64,000 nucleotides of DNA from Cliona cf. orientalis (taxonomy: Eukaryota > Porifera > Demospongiae > Clionaida > Clionaidae). The stretch spans positions 3,179,792 through 3,243,791 of the forward strand of contig OZ005697.1 in the NCBI GenBank assembly GCA_963930775.1, read 5' to 3'. Below are positions 8,667-20,600 of the stretch, in pieces. Below the pieces are notes generated by a model. It searched no databases. It saw nothing but the letters and a program-made list of their open reading frames with translations, and was not told the DNA's origin. Position 1 is the first letter of the stretch, and every line of letters starts with the position of its first letter. The position numbers were made by a program, and so were the translations under genes.

Positions 8667-10472
8667 TCATTCCCTGAACACTTGCTCACTAGATGCTTGT
8701 GGCAGCGCTGGTGGCGAGTGACCTCCTTTCGTTTGTTGCTCTTGCCCATCTCTGATGAACTGCTCGATAGCTGCCAATCTCACCAAGATCATCTCCTGAT
8801 TTCCTTTCAAATTTTCGACCTCCATTTCCAATAGCAATGAATCTAGAATGAATAAGAATATTGATAAGCATGTAAACATTCACATAGTGTGTATATGTAT
8901 ATACTGTATATGTACATGTACATGTACATGTACAATCATATAAAAATTATGAACAGCTAATCTGTATACACATGTACACTAAATGCACCTGAATCATAAT
9001 CATTTCCTCCCTTGTCTCCACCACCAGCTCCTACACCATCGTCTTCCTCTTCATTGTTGTCACTGTCAATAACAATAGGCTTGCTTCTCACCGTCTCATC
9101 TTCTGCCTCCACGTCACCAACCTCTTTAGCCACCTTCACTATTGGCGAATAGTGAATGTGCATGTGTAAGTTCAATAGTGCACACTACTAAAACGAAACA
9201 ATGACCAGCGAGTAAATTCCTAAGCACAAAATGTATTATTAGTGTATTCACATGTACCTGAATCAGTCGCTTCATTGCCTCCAGTCTCATTGATCTTCAC
9301 AGGACTACTCCTACCAGTCTCACCCACGTGTCGCCCCATCGTCACCTGTCTCATCAGTCGCCTTTGCTGTCACAGGTCTTATCCTATCACCGCTCTTGTG
9401 TGTAGACCCATTGCCATCTCCTTGCTTTCTTGCAACTGCACCACCATGTTGTGTCACCCTCAGTACATTTGCAAGAGCTAAAGGGAGCAGTATCCAGTGT
9501 GTATCATACACGTAAGTACAATTTACAAGATAAGTTTGCCTTTGGGCTTCTTCTTGGACTGAGAAATCGGAGTTGAGCTTTTCTTCCCACCTACAGGTAG
9601 CAATACACAATCGAGTCAACATAGTACTAGTACCGACACACTATTTAAACACCACTTACTTGATTCTTGGGGTGAATTTTCTTCCCCTTCTCTCTCCGGC
9701 AAACTTTCTGTGGTGGGTTATCACTGGCTTTGTCTTCATTTCTTGGTGGATCATTGCTGGCTTGGGGTGTATTTTCCTTTCCCTTCTTCTGTCCTCGACA
9801 AACTTTCTTTGGGGGGTTATCACTGGCTTTGTCTTCATTTGTGGGTGGATCATTGCTGGCTTGGGGTGTATTTTCCTTTCCCTTCATCTGTCTTCGGCAA
9901 ACTTTCTTTGGGGGAGGAGGGCTATCACTAGCTTCGTCTTCCATTGTAGGTGGATCATCACTGGCTTTCTCTTTGATTGAAGGACTGTCGCTGGCTTTAT
10001 CAGTAAACGGGAACCAGTCGTCATCCAGGAACCGAGCCTCTAATACTTGCATAGAATCCTTGGATCCTACCAGATAGAATATTTATAATATAACCTATGC
10101 TATAAGTTAGAATTAACTTTTTTTTCACCTGATGCAGCAACCTTCCCAGAAAAAAGCTTGGATCTCTGCTTCACTTGACATTCTGTTTCCACGTCCAAGG
10201 TGTCAAAGTCGCTTCCAACAATGCTGCTTCTGATCACTACAGATACACTATCTTCCTCCGGCCAAAAGATCAGATAGTAGGGCGCTGAGAGGAACAAACG
10301 CACTCTAAAAACTGACGCTAGCTATGCATTGATACAGATACACGCGCGCTTCAAATCCTGTCTAAAATATTAGCTCGTTGTTCTTACCAGATTTCTTTTC
10401 TTTGAAGGCCTTCATAGTAGCCCTCAGACTTGGCTTATTCTTCTTCAAATTCGGAGTATCCTTCTTAGACAT
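8667..10472 (-). CDS. Multi-exon gene, acidic repetitive protein with BEN-protein-like N-terminus
   Basis: Phase-compatible exons on the minus strand are 10472-10388 (MSKKDTPNLKKNKPSLRATM), 10284-10129 (APYYLIFWPEEDSVSVVI), 10066-9660, 9590-9527, 9477 to about 9258, 9138-8989 and 8842-8667. The second exon resembles the N-terminal segment often placed before BEN domains, by analogy only. The third has repeated blocks of ASDNPP, KKVCRGQKKGKENTPQ and NEDK. Later exons repeat an R-S-x-P-V plus ET-G/D motif and are acidic. The last visible exon is a predicted coiled coil (LLLEMEVENLKGNQEMILV). No BEN domain is seen downstream, where a MITE now lies. Near 9324-9345 the frame shifts by one base around a G-run. 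Confidence 0.55.
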
Positions 10473-10559
10473 CGTCAAGTCGCCACGTGTAGCTTTCTCC
10501 TTCTAGAATCTTCGCACCAAAATAGCGAACACGAAACGCTGCCGTATATACGATCGAAA

Positions 10560-10730
10560 TATTGTTCGAATTTATCGTATACACGAGTGAAAAACCGTAC
10601 GAAATTAACATTGCGTTTCCGTTTTTACGTTCACGCGCAGGAATCTAGCGTGTACATTTACTACCAATCGTCGCGTTTTACGGTCGTACTACGAATACGA
10701 AACGCTAATTTTTTATTGACCGCTACTGTA
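10560..10730 (-). repeat. Tc1/mariner-type terminal repeat inserted in a Penelope relic
   Basis: Read on the minus strand from 10730 it begins TACAGTAGCGGTCAATAAA and continues AATTAGCGTTTCGTATTCG, the same block as at 3695. The Penelope frame stops matching its family exactly at this junction, so the element landed in or truncated the older retroelement. I cannot place its other end. Confidence 0.6.
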
Positions 10731-11130
10731 TGTATTTTCTTCCTGTACACTGTAGTCTTGATCTTTTTGTTATCATCCTTCATCAGTAGGACATCCAGGA
10801 AGGGTAGTTGGTTGTTTATTTCTTGCTCCACTGTGAACTGGATTGAAGGGTTGATAGTGTTCAGATGTTTCAATGTTTCCTCAACTGTTGACTTCTTCAG
10901 GAAACAAAAGGTGTTGTCCACGTATCTCCTCCAGAATATGATAGGTTGTGGCGATGTGGTGAGGGCTAGTTCCTTGATGTGTTCCATGAAGATGTTGGCT
11001 ACCACTGGGGACACAGGAGATCCCATCGCCGTTCCATCAGTTTGTTTATAGAAGCTGCCGTTATAGAGGAAGTAGGTTGTTCAAAGACAGGTGTGCAGGA
11101 GATTGGTGATTTGTTATGGTGTTAGAGGAG
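10731..11130 (-). pseudogene. Penelope-like reverse transcriptase fragment
   Basis: On the minus strand the frame reads YFLYNGSFYKQTDGTAMGSP, then VSPVVANIFMEHI, RRYVDNTFCFL, IQFTVEQEINNQLPFLDVLL and TTVYRK. This is the order of Penelope-like element RT motifs (Q-x-x-G-x-AMGSP, Y-V-D-D-T, LPFLD, VYRK). The active-site motif is YVDN instead of YVDD, so one metal-binding Asp is missing. Upstream there are in-frame stops near 11086 and 11120. The N-terminal fingers region and the GIY-YIG endonuclease are absent. The 3' side is cut at 10730 by a Tc1-type terminal repeat. Confidence 0.8.
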
Positions 11131-11188
11131 TCCTGTCCTCCTTTGCAAGCAATCGAGCCAATGTGCCCATTTTACCTTCCTTACTAGC

Positions 11189-11325
11189 AAGCTGCTGATC
11201 TTAGAGTGAAGCATCTTAAACAACTTCGTTGCCTTCAACAACTGATGAAAGATGATATAATTTCAGAGAGTGAATTTAAAGAGCAAAAAGAAATGATTAT
11301 TGCCACTTTGCGAAAAATTGCGTAA
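11189..11325 (+). CDS. Short C-terminal exon resembling a SHOCT-type domain
   Basis: After a possible acceptor (TAGCAAG) the frame reads HLKQLRCLQQLMKDDIISES, then EFKEQKEMIIATLRKI and a stop at 11323-11325. The pattern L-x-x-L-x-D-x-I-I-(S/T)-E-x-E-F-x-x-x-K is that of SHOCT, a short C-terminal helical module of unknown exact role. No partner exon is recognised, so it may be an isolated relic. Confidence 0.35.
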
Positions 11326-11599
11326 ACAATTATACTATAACAACTCACTACATCGTTGGTAATCTCTGTGGACTATAATCAATAATAATTGCTGTGATCA
11401 CTTATCATCTATCACTATTCAATGATACCAGAATCTGATTTAGAAATCTATTATCAAATGTGCTAGATGAAAAAAATCTTACTATAATATACATTGTTTG
11501 CAGTTACTGATAGATTAAACTATCTTTGATCCACTGGTTGCAATCATTGACTATGATGCATGAAAAAGCTGCAAGAACTATTGTTTCTATCTATATCAG

Positions 11600-12560
11600 T
11601 AACCTGTGCCTCTTTTTCCATTGCCTTCATTTCAGCCTTCACCTTTGAGAAAGCCTCTTCAATTGGGTTGTAATCTGGAGAGTACAGGGGAGGAAATGCA
11701 CAATTGCTCCTACTTCCAGAATCATTTGCACATTAACTTCATTGTGATGAATGCTGCAGTTATTGAGAATAACGACACTGTTTGGATTCACACCATCATA
11801 TGGCATTAACTGAGGAAGCAAAACTTCTCTACAAAGTCACAGTAAATGTCTCCATCTACAGCTCCTTCCATTATCTTGAGGTCAAGCATACCACACACTG
11901 ACATTAATGCAATTTCTGAGACACGCTTTCCACGCACCATTAGCTTATGAGATACCGCAGGCTTGCCTCTTTAACTGTAGCCATACTTTCTGAGGCGATT
12001 TCTTTTTCGAGCCTGTCTCATCCATGAAAATAAGCATTTTACGCTTATACATGGCAATATCACAGGAAAACCTCGCTCTCGCTTCTTTGCTATGAGCTTC
12101 AGTTTCTGCCCACTAAAATCAACTCTCTGGAAGCAACGGCAAATTGCAGATGGACTAACGTCAGTGCCCGTTTCATACAACTCTTGTTGAATCTCTCTCA
12201 TACATTCCAAGATTCATGAAAACACAATGGAGTGAGTGTAGCTCAAGTGGAGGAGTGAACTTCTGAGAGACACTTCTAGAATAGTGTTTCTTGTCCACAG
12301 ATCCAAAATTTTGGAAGAGCTCTACCACTCTCCACACAGTGGACAAGTCAACATTCAAGTTAGCAGCAATAGTTTGGTATTTACACCCAAGAACCTCTCT
12401 CTGCCATACCATGTGCCATTGAAGATCGTTGCTGTAAGCGATTTTTCATCCTGGTTCGCATGAGCATGCCATTTTCATGCGCACGGTACCGCCATTTTGA
12501 AATGATTGTAATGCGCATCGCATTATTTGAATTTTGATCGAGGTGATATTCCTTGCAACA
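11600..12560 (-). pseudogene. Decayed IS630/Tc1-type (DDE_3) transposase
   Basis: Several broken minus-strand frames line up with one transposase. First comes an N-terminal helix-turn-helix (REVLGCKYQTIAANLNVDLS, about 12400-12330), then ELYETGTDVSPSAICRCFQR, then MLIFMDETGS with the first catalytic Asp near 12030. Next is NSVVILNNCSIHHNE near 11770, and last YSPDYNPIEEAFSKVKAEM near 11680-11630 with the catalytic Glu. Frameshifts and stops lie between the pieces. In NNCSIHH the usual Asp before NCSIHH is Asn, so the second catalytic residue is lost. No terminal repeats were identified. Confidence 0.7.
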
Positions 12561-13269
12561 TTCGGGCAAACCCCTTGTATGTCTTGACTGCTTATTAAAA
12601 TGTGCTGCAGTACAGTGAGCGTCGTCATGTTTGTGTACATTAGTGCATCATGAATATCAAATTAGTCACCACTACTAGGCAAACCACACTACCTATTGCT
12701 AGTTACCTCTGACAAGTAACTTGCAAAGCTCTGTAGAACTAGAAGGTTCAGCAACAGAATACTAGGTTTTTAACAGTACTTACTACTATTAATTATCATG
12801 GTTACCGTATAGAAATTGTAGTCAATAACTTTAGTAACTGATATTAACTTTGAGTACAACGAAAATATTATAAGGAGATACCTAATTAATAGGTTTGAAT
12901 ATAAAAGTAGGCATGATATACATGTGTACGCATAGGTACAAAATAATAATTTTATTAGAGGAGTTACCACGAAGTCTCTTGCACAGCCTCCCCCAGTTGA
13001 GGTGGTTGTAATACTCCAAAGTGGTTCAAAGTTGTGAGGTGATCTCCAATACTCAGGAAATTGAGCGAAAAGTGTTTGTTTCAGTTACTGAAGCTCTACA
13101 ATTGGAAGCCCAGGGAGACCCCGATCACCGCTTACAGTATACCCTCTCCAACTCGGCCTCGCCAAAATATGCCTCTCTCGCCTGTTGGAGATCGGAGCTT
13201 TGGATACGTCACGATAACCTCACTAGCTGACTTGAGTTTTTGTTTGTTTATTACTTACAAAGGGTTTTC
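12561..13269. other. Non-coding stretch
   Basis: No gene is recognised. A short open frame from about 13021 (LQLEAQGDPDHRLQYTLS) has no family resemblance. Confidence 0.5.
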
Positions 13270-13332
13270 TATTTTCGTTCAACAATCGTAGAATAGGAAA
13301 CGGAACATTAACTTTTTATTGGCCGCTACTGT
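13270..13332 (-). repeat. Diverged Tc1/mariner-type terminal repeat
   Basis: On the minus strand it begins TACAGTAGCGGCCAATAAA and continues with AGTTAATG, a diverged version of the ends at 3695 and 10730. No partner end was found. Confidence 0.5.
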
Positions 13333-16300
13333 ACCTCCATGATGTCCACTCAGACCTTGTCTTCTCACGAATTAAGCTGCTTGCCTAACAATAGGCCACT
13401 GAATGTAAGTCCCAAATTGTTACTTGACAGTTAGTCCAAGAAGCTAGTGTTTGTGTCTGTAGCTAGTGCCTAGGCTAGCACTCACAGAGATCACCTTGTT
13501 CTAGCTCTAATGCTCAAGGGCCAGTGATATTGCCACTTGTGTTGCGGGGTGGAATCACTTCCGCTGACCTTCCGTAACTGATGGACGGACACACACCTAA
13601 AATATTGTAATACGAGAGAGTGCACCTACATTTTGCTAAGTTAGCAATAGTTATGCAGCCATGAGTCTACTTGCGTGATTACGAGTTAGCGTCTTGCCCA
13701 CAGGACTTAAACAGTATTCATGTAGCTTTCTTCCTAATAGATGCAATTGTTTTTAATCGAGCTGTATCTTTGCAGTATTGTCAAGCCACTGGCTTGTCAC
13801 AGGCACTGAGACCTTTAATAGAACACTATCTACACTATGTACGTAGCATCTTAGCTGGTACAGGATGTAATAATTGTGACCGGATCTGAGAAAACCCGCC
13901 ATATTGGTTAATCCATGAAATTTTAGTTAGCTGTATATTTGGATAGCTGTATCATAGGGCTAATCTGCCTCCAAGTCTGAGACACATCGTGCGCTTGGCT
14001 GTGGAGCTTGAGTGCTTTGTTCGTGATCGCACCACACCCTCAATAATCGAGAAATTACAGTCTAAAGGCGTTGCTATGCACGCGTATTGCGTTTCCGTGT
14101 ACTATGCGTGAACCGGAAATCAATTAAATGGACCTGGGTGGAGCCATTTGAAATGAAATTAGAGATTGAGCAAGGGTCGGATTTCGATGTTGATAACGAT
14201 TGCCGATTGTTCTTCGATGTCCAAGAAGCTAAAAAAGTGAGCGAACATACAGTAGTTCAATGATAGCCACGCCCACTTAATACGGCTGCACTCAACGACA
14301 TACCGCGGCCGCCCATGGTCTGGATTTGTAACCACGCTTGAATAAGGCTGAAATCAATAGTAGCCGCTGCTACTATTCAAATTATGAAGCAAACGTGGGC
14401 AACTTACCTGGGCACTCTTTCACGTATAAACGCGATACTGATACCTCGAATATCGGCCCATCCCCCAATCTTGGCCCAATGTAAGGTGCACCGCCCATGG
14501 ACCCTCTTTCACAAGGGTACGGTACACACATACAAAGTAAGTCATCCATGAGATTCCTCCCCCTACCCCCTCCCGGTTTTATTGTTACATTATACTGAAT
14601 TAAACCAACTATTCGATTATTGAAGGGGCAGGCAGCAAGTTATAATTGTGACCGGATCTGAGAAAACCCGGCATATTGTCAAAACGTGCATATGGCTCAA
14701 TGCGCGTTTTTAGTCAAAAAATATCAAAGTCCAGTTTTTGTCATATTTATGTCCAAGAACCCTTCTACTAACTGTTACCACAGTCTACGGAGGGTAAACG
14801 TAAGTTAACAAGACGAAATAAGCCTGCATTTTGACCTACCTAGTCAGTATAGCTGCCGTACACAGAGCCCGTTGGTATGGGCGCTAATCAGAATTCTCTA
14901 TCTAGATACAGCTAGATTCGATCGCTAGCCGTATACGATCATTTATTTGTGCTGAAACGTGGCATAAAGCTAGCTAGGCTTAGTTTTACGCACAGTATTT
15001 ATCAATCTTACATTGACTATTCGAAGTTCAGTCCTCATAAACCAGCCATTTGAGCTGTGTTTTCAAGTGCAGCTACACATGGGCACATATTCGAGTACAG
15101 GAAATTGAGTCCAAAGTGGGGAGTGGGCCGATATTCTGTAGTGGGCCCCCCCCCCCCCCTTGGAAGCTGGCTGCCCCCCTTGAGAGAAGTCACCATCCAT
15201 ACATGCAATACATGCACAAGTAAAAGATTTATCCAGCCACGTATACAGTCTACAATAAGACCACCGGAAGTCCATATACGTACAATACATTTAATGTCAA
15301 CGTGCGGTTTGCATGGTGCCTATGGGGGTTAATAATATGCATGCCATGCATGTGGAGTCAAAAATAGTGCATGTCTATGTACAACTGTATCTTCTAGTAT
15401 AAGATAGCTATCGTTCTATCTCAAGTACCATTGAAAAGAGGAAAAGCTCAGCTTCACATTTATACCAAGAACAAGACTAAGCATGTGGAGATGACCGATG
15501 TAGAGATGACAAAGATTTCTGCTGCATATGGCTGAGGGCATCTTTGAATTGGGGGCAAATCAGTAACTATCAAACCAGCACTAGGGGACTTAGTCCATAA
15601 GTAGGTAAGTACCAGAGCAGTTATTCCGCTGAATCCCAAGTCTTCCAGGACCACTCTGCCACCATAAGCGCTCATTGAAGATCGAAAATAATTTATCATT
15701 TTAGTCTGTTCTATTTTCTTAGTAGTAGTTAACTAGACTATCAACCAAAGAAAATACTAAACTTTAGCTACTAAACTAGCTAGGTTATAGCCACCAACTC
15801 TTCGTCTTGAGTACTTTCTTCGTGATACTTCAACTCGCTCGTCCATTTTTCCATCTTTTCTGGCTGAATGGAACTTTGAATTGGGGGGCAAATCAGTAAC
15901 TCTCGTTCCAGAACCAAAAACGAGGTATCCTCGATGTCTATACCATAGTGGCAGTGTATAGTAGTAGCATGTAACAGAACCGCTCGAGGCGCTTCAAGAA
16001 ACGAGCCTTCGAAAGCGAGAAAAATTCATTCTGTCCTGGGTAGGGTGTGGTACACGGATAGATATGCGGACGTATACGAGATTATTGCGTATACCCGCGT
16101 AATACATACGCGCGCGTGCATAATCATACACAGAAGAACATCATTAATTTTCCGTTTTGTCATTAAACGGGAGGTCTTAGTGTAGACTGTATAGCCCACA
16201 GATCTCCCACGGGAGACGTTTACTGTGTCACTGTGCTGTATACTATAGAAAAACAGGCATTTAAATGCAACTGGGGTCACGAATGTGAGACCTTAGGTAC

Positions 16301-16955
16301 ATCACGCAATTTATCTATGAGATCATTAATACCCTATGCAAGATACAGCCTTATTAAGTACTGGGCTAGCTGATGGCAGGAATATTTGGACACTGCTGAA
16401 CAATAACAGTAAAGAATTGAGGCAGTCTCAGGTGTCTATGGGTATTTGGCATAAGTCCTAGTTTAGATTGATAGCCACATTTTTGGAAGATTTTACCAAA
16501 AATGGTACTGTAATATTGAAAAATTTAACTTAATTAATTTCGTTATGGTATATTGGTTATTGCATGGGCTTGAGTACCAATAACCTTGTGTAGTATGAGA
16601 GAAGCCCTTGCTATAACTGTATGAAGATTGGGCTTACCTGCCACTAACTGCATGAGTCCATGTAAACTGCTACTACACTTGGTTGAACAGCTGGTCCCAA
16701 TTAATGGTACTGCCACATATACCTATACAGTGCCATTTGTACTGTTATTACCCCGCGCGCATGTGCAAGTGATAAATTGGTTTGTCCGTCTGTCATTATT
16801 GTTGGCACGAAAATCACCAGATCTCGCATTCTAGGCATCCATGCGTGCTGTAAGCATAACCAATCGGTAGATATTAGTGAAAAATTGATTTGTACATCCT
16901 TTCAATTGCTCAAAATGGCTTACTAGCGATATAAATTGTGCATTTTCTATTCAAT
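13333..16955. other. Gene-poor stretch
   Basis: No coding region is supported. Contents include two copies of a 31-bp motif (13874, 14647), a C-run at 15149-15163, and two copies of GAATTGGGGGCAAATCAG about 330 bp apart (15546 and 15875). Confidence 0.5.
13874..14677 (+). repeat. Direct pair of ~31-bp motifs, possible MITE termini
   Basis: TTGTGACCGGATCTGAGAAA followed by ACCCG-C/G-CATATTG occurs at about 13874-13904 and 14647-14677 in the same orientation, 773 bp apart. It could be the same terminus of two MITE copies. No inverted partner was found in the window. Confidence 0.4.
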
Positions 16956-19101
16956 ATGCCTGTGGTTTATCGACCACACGCCCTGATGCGACTGTGCATG
17001 ATCAAGCTCAGCATTGGAAAGGGTCGTAAAGTCATAGAACAGCTCTGCAATAGAGTGTTGCAATACTACGCTATAGAACGCACGGGGTATGTGCTCTAGT
17101 TGGCACTGCAATACTTTGATTTTTTAAGGCTTCATTTAACAATGATTCTTGCAATACTGGTTGGTATATGTGGCTCTCCATGTAGTACATAAATGTACCA
17201 GACACTGAAATGTTTATTGTAACTAATCATACTTTAGTATTCAGTGTTATCAGCAGAGTAAATCCCTGCCATATTTGCATACAGCATACTGTTTCATACT
17301 TTATGGTAGATGTTTTTTCAGTCCAAACTGTGTAGCTATAGGCTGGGGCAACACTTAGCATACAAAGTACAACCTTACATAACACAATACTGTGGCATCA
17401 AGGTCAACTTTATCATGAATCAAGCGATAACTGAGTTCTTACAAAATCGCACAGAGCTTAAACAATGCCTGAACAATTCTATAAGGGCTGCCTGCCAGAC
17501 AATAAGGGTCATACAACTCAATACAGTACAAAGCAACATAACAGTTTTGTCTCGGTTCGTATTCAGAACATAATTAGTGTGTCTGGTTCGCTACAATACC
17601 ATAAATTACGAAATTTTTGTTGTTAAAATATTTTCAGACAGCTTGATCAGTGCAGAAATTAAACATAACAATCGTACGCAGTATTAATGCTAATGTGGTA
17701 CGGGTCGTTTGTATAATAATATGTAATAAATATCAATATTTTTGACACCATATTCGCAATTTACAGTAATGAAATATTGAAATTCCACAGGAATTAAACG
17801 ATGATACAAAAGATGGCAATGAGAATACCAGAAAAGAAACTGGAAAGAACGGAGGAAACAGTACGTATCCACGCCTGGCCCTGTTTTTGCAGTTTGTGGG
17901 AAGTCTTGCTATTCCTATAGGATTATACGTAAGTTATCGACAGTTGTACAAGCCGGAAGATATAGAAGAGCAGAAAATGAAATCTATAATAGAAGGGCTT
18001 AAGAACTCGAAAATAGTAAAAACCAAAGAACCATCTCCCTTTATACACAGAGCACATGAGCTGGAGAGATTATCCGATAAAATCACAATGGATGACAAGG
18101 AAACACTCAATACTGTAGTCATTGCTGGACCACGCGGGTGTGGAAAAACGACCCTTGTAAAAAAGTTTTTTGAGCAACAAACGGGAGACAAGGTTATTAT
18201 GACACACTTAGATGGGACTGATGACTGCATTGAGAAGCTGGTCACCCAAATTTTTTGTGATATTGGTATCATGACCATACCTTCTACAGTACTAAGCAAA
18301 GAACAACTTCTAGAAAAAGGATTGCTACAGCTGAGAGAAGAGGGTTATCCAAGGCCTACACTAGTAGTGGAAGTCAACGATAGGGTCACTTCCAGGGAAT
18401 TGCAAACACTGTTGGTGACATTTAAAACCTGGGGAGATGATTTACAGCTCATGCAATGTGTTGTTGTATTGTCATCATCAAGGGCAGCCCTAGGAATACA
18501 GATTCCAATAAACATATTAAGGGGCAGAGTACATCTTCTTGGTGATTTAACTGACAGTGAGGCCAAAATGTTTATCAAACGCATGTTTGAAGAGTGTGAT
18601 ACTACAGTAAAATGTGAAGAGGAACTAATTGAGAAAGCACATGCACTTATTGGTAATCGATTATTACATCTCCACACAGTGAGGACATCACTAAAACGCC
18701 CGAAAGTGAAAAGTCTGGATATAGCAATGAAACGCGTAAAGGAGATTACAGACAGATACGAAGATGACTACGCATCAGCAACTATCGACTTCATAAATAT
18801 GATGGCAAAAAATCATCTTTCAAATGTTAAGTATAACAAGAGTAAAGTCTTCACAATTTTTCAAAAGCTCCAGAAAGGAGAGAAAGTGGTCGTGTATGAT
18901 TTATGTGATGCATTAGCTGTTGAAAAACATGTCATGATTGAATCTGAATCTAAAATTCAGCCACACCCTTTCTACATTCACCCAACTACACTAGAAGTGA
19001 CACTTGGATCTCACTTTATGAACAGTGTGCTTGATTTGAAGACAGTTAAGTTTGCAGTTGAGAAGTACCCTGAGATCACCTTATTGCTGACTAGAGACTG
19101 A
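16956..19101 (+). CDS. Membrane-anchored P-loop (AAA/STAND-type) ATPase, three exons
   Basis: Exon 1 (16956-17086) starts at ATG with MPVVYRPHALMRLCMIKLSI and ends at a GTATGT donor in phase 2. Exon 2 starts at 17336 after TGTGTAG (YRLGQHLAYKVQPYITQYCG) and restores the phase; its donor near 17507-17535 is uncertain. Exon 3 (17791-19101) follows TTCCACAG. Exon 3 encodes one hydrophobic segment (LALFLQFVGSLAIPIGLYV), then an ATPase domain with Walker A GPRGCGKTT and a Walker B-like PTLVVEV followed by N-D. A downstream helical region continues to the stop. The family resembles ATPase_2/STAND NTPases. Membrane anchoring with the ATPase on one side is predicted; the substrate is unknown. No frame damage is seen, so this is the best host gene here. 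Confidence 0.75.
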
Positions 19102-19248
19102 ATTATTTCAGACAGCTGATTAAGTACTATCAGGTATAGAATTGTTCTTTTGTACACAAGTTGAGAGAGATATAGTGTAACTAGCGTTTGTGTGCATCTG
19201 TAGAGTCGAGTAGTGTTGATGTGTAGTTGTGTACATACACTAGTCTTC

Positions 19249-19254
19249 AATAAA
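19249..19254 (+). terminator. Polyadenylation signal of the ATPase gene
   Basis: AATAAA lies about 150 bp after the stop codon at 19099-19101, the right place for 3' processing. Confidence 0.6.
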
Positions 19255-20020
19255 AATTAATGGTAATGTTCTGTTTTGTAAAACGATAGTGCTAACACGT
19301 GCACGTGATTGTTTTAGCGTTTGCACGCAGCGAGCAATAGTAGGCATGAACATACGGTACTTGCATCAGCACCTCAACATGCAAACGTATTCCAATATCC
19401 AGCCTTCTAAGTAAACAGTCACACCCCCTTTGTTACATTCAGACTGCATTTTTTTATGGAAGTGTGAAACTGATCAGAGATGATTTACTCCAACTACAAG
19501 AAACAGTGTGTGCTTGCACTCAATTCACAGGGTTTCAAGCCCCGAAGATCGCCAAGGAACTCCTGAAGTGCTCTTGACTTGGCGTACACAAGTTTCTCCG
19601 TATTTTAAAATTTGAAGAGACTGGCTCGGCGATCTGTGATCTTGGATATAGTGACACATTGCATTTACTGATTCCGGGTGGAATATGCAAGTAATGCCAG
19701 CAGTAAAGAATAAATTTTGTATTAAGTTTAAAGTTGAGGTGCCACTGCAACAGAATACATGTAGATCCATCATTCATCTCTAAAATAATTGTATGAGCAC
19801 ACTGAGCTAGTAGCGGCTTGAGCATGTCGTTAACTCCTCATGCATTCAACCGTATGCAAGAGCAATAATCATTAGTGGTATGAAAATACTGTATAGTTGT
19901 GAGTCGTATTATGTTTCATTGTTTCAGAACCCATTATACACTGGAAAAGTATTCCTAACTTCATAATATTCAAGTAACTAAATTAATATACATGATTGTG
20001 CTCTCTGGAATTATCTCTTC
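19255..20020. other. Intergenic DNA left of the LTR element
   Basis: No gene is seen. It ends in CTTC (20017-20020), the 4-bp sequence repeated after the right LTR. Confidence 0.6.
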
Positions 20021-20206
20021 TGTAAGATCATGTTTTTGCATTATTCATGATTATGTCATTAAATTTTATGGTGTGCTCACGTGATTCGATTAATCTCTAC
20101 CATGTGCTTTTTGTGATCACTATGATTTTCGGTGAGCTCTTATTCTCTGTATTTTCTCCCTCTCTATAACTATTTACACTAACTACTAAGCACCCTGGTA
20201 GTTACA
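20021..20206 (+). repeat. Left LTR
   Basis: 186 bp, TGTAAGATCA to GGTAGTTACA. It is close to the right LTR, with small indels (for example around AATTTTATGG). The short LTR is typical of some Ty3/gypsy groups. Confidence 0.9.
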
Positions 20207-20207
20207 A

Positions 20208-20226
20208 TTGGCGACCTTGCCAGGAT
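20208..20226 (+). promoter_or_regulatory. Putative primer-binding site
   Basis: TTGGCGACCTTGCCAGGAT follows two bases after the LTR. The TGGCGACC start recurs at retrotransposon primer sites; I cannot name the tRNA. Confidence 0.5.
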
Positions 20227-20238
20227 CGGCTAACCTGA

Positions 20239-20421
20239 ATGTCACAGTGTGAGCTGAAGGCCCTGACAGAAAAAGGGGATCTAACTCGACTCAGAACCAG
20301 AAGAGACGACGCTATGGCCGAGGAAGGTCTCAGCAAGCTGGAAGAGCTTCAGACACAGTTACAGGAAGCCCGAGATAGGCTCGAGGTCCAGAGCAGAGAA
20401 CTGGCCGACGCCCAGAGGGGC
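20239..20421 (+). pseudogene. Ty3/gypsy gag, N-terminal piece
   Basis: ATG at 20239 opens MSQCELKALTEKGDLTRLRT, followed by a Leu/Glu/Gln-rich coiled coil (EGLSKLEELQTQLQEARDRL). The frame ends in RG at the border of the inserted element. The same frame resumes on the far side at 33368. Confidence 0.75.
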
Positions 20422-20439
20422 GGTCCTACATAATTATTA

Positions 20440-20600
20440 TTTTAGTGCAAAGTAGAGTTTTATACCTAGAGTAACTCATGGGACGATTTTACACCAGCAA
20501 AACCTAGAGTAAATCATGGGACGATTTTACACCAATACAACCTAGAGTAACTCATGTGACAATTTTACACCAACAAAATTAGTGTAGAATCCTGAGTATT
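20440..20600 (+). repeat. Left terminal region with tandem GGACGATTTTACACCA motifs
   Basis: A 36-40 bp block built on TGGGACGATTTTACACCA (with one TGTGACAATTTTACACCA) occurs three times in tandem after TATACCTAGAG. The right end carries similar motifs in both orientations. Confidence 0.7.

Noticed and set aside
8215..8670. Hydrophobic repetitive minus-strand ORF that looks like a membrane protein
   Set aside because: It is another frame of the 24-bp repeat; the Tyr-rich frame is more protein-like and joins sensible flanking sequence.
9306..9324. A 19-bp intron between the two repeat modules of the 8667-10472 gene
   Set aside because: Too short to be spliced; a one-base change in the G-run is more likely.
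13874..14677. LTR pair of a small element
   Set aside because: The identical part is only ~31 bp and no primer site, polypurine tract or coding sequence lies between.
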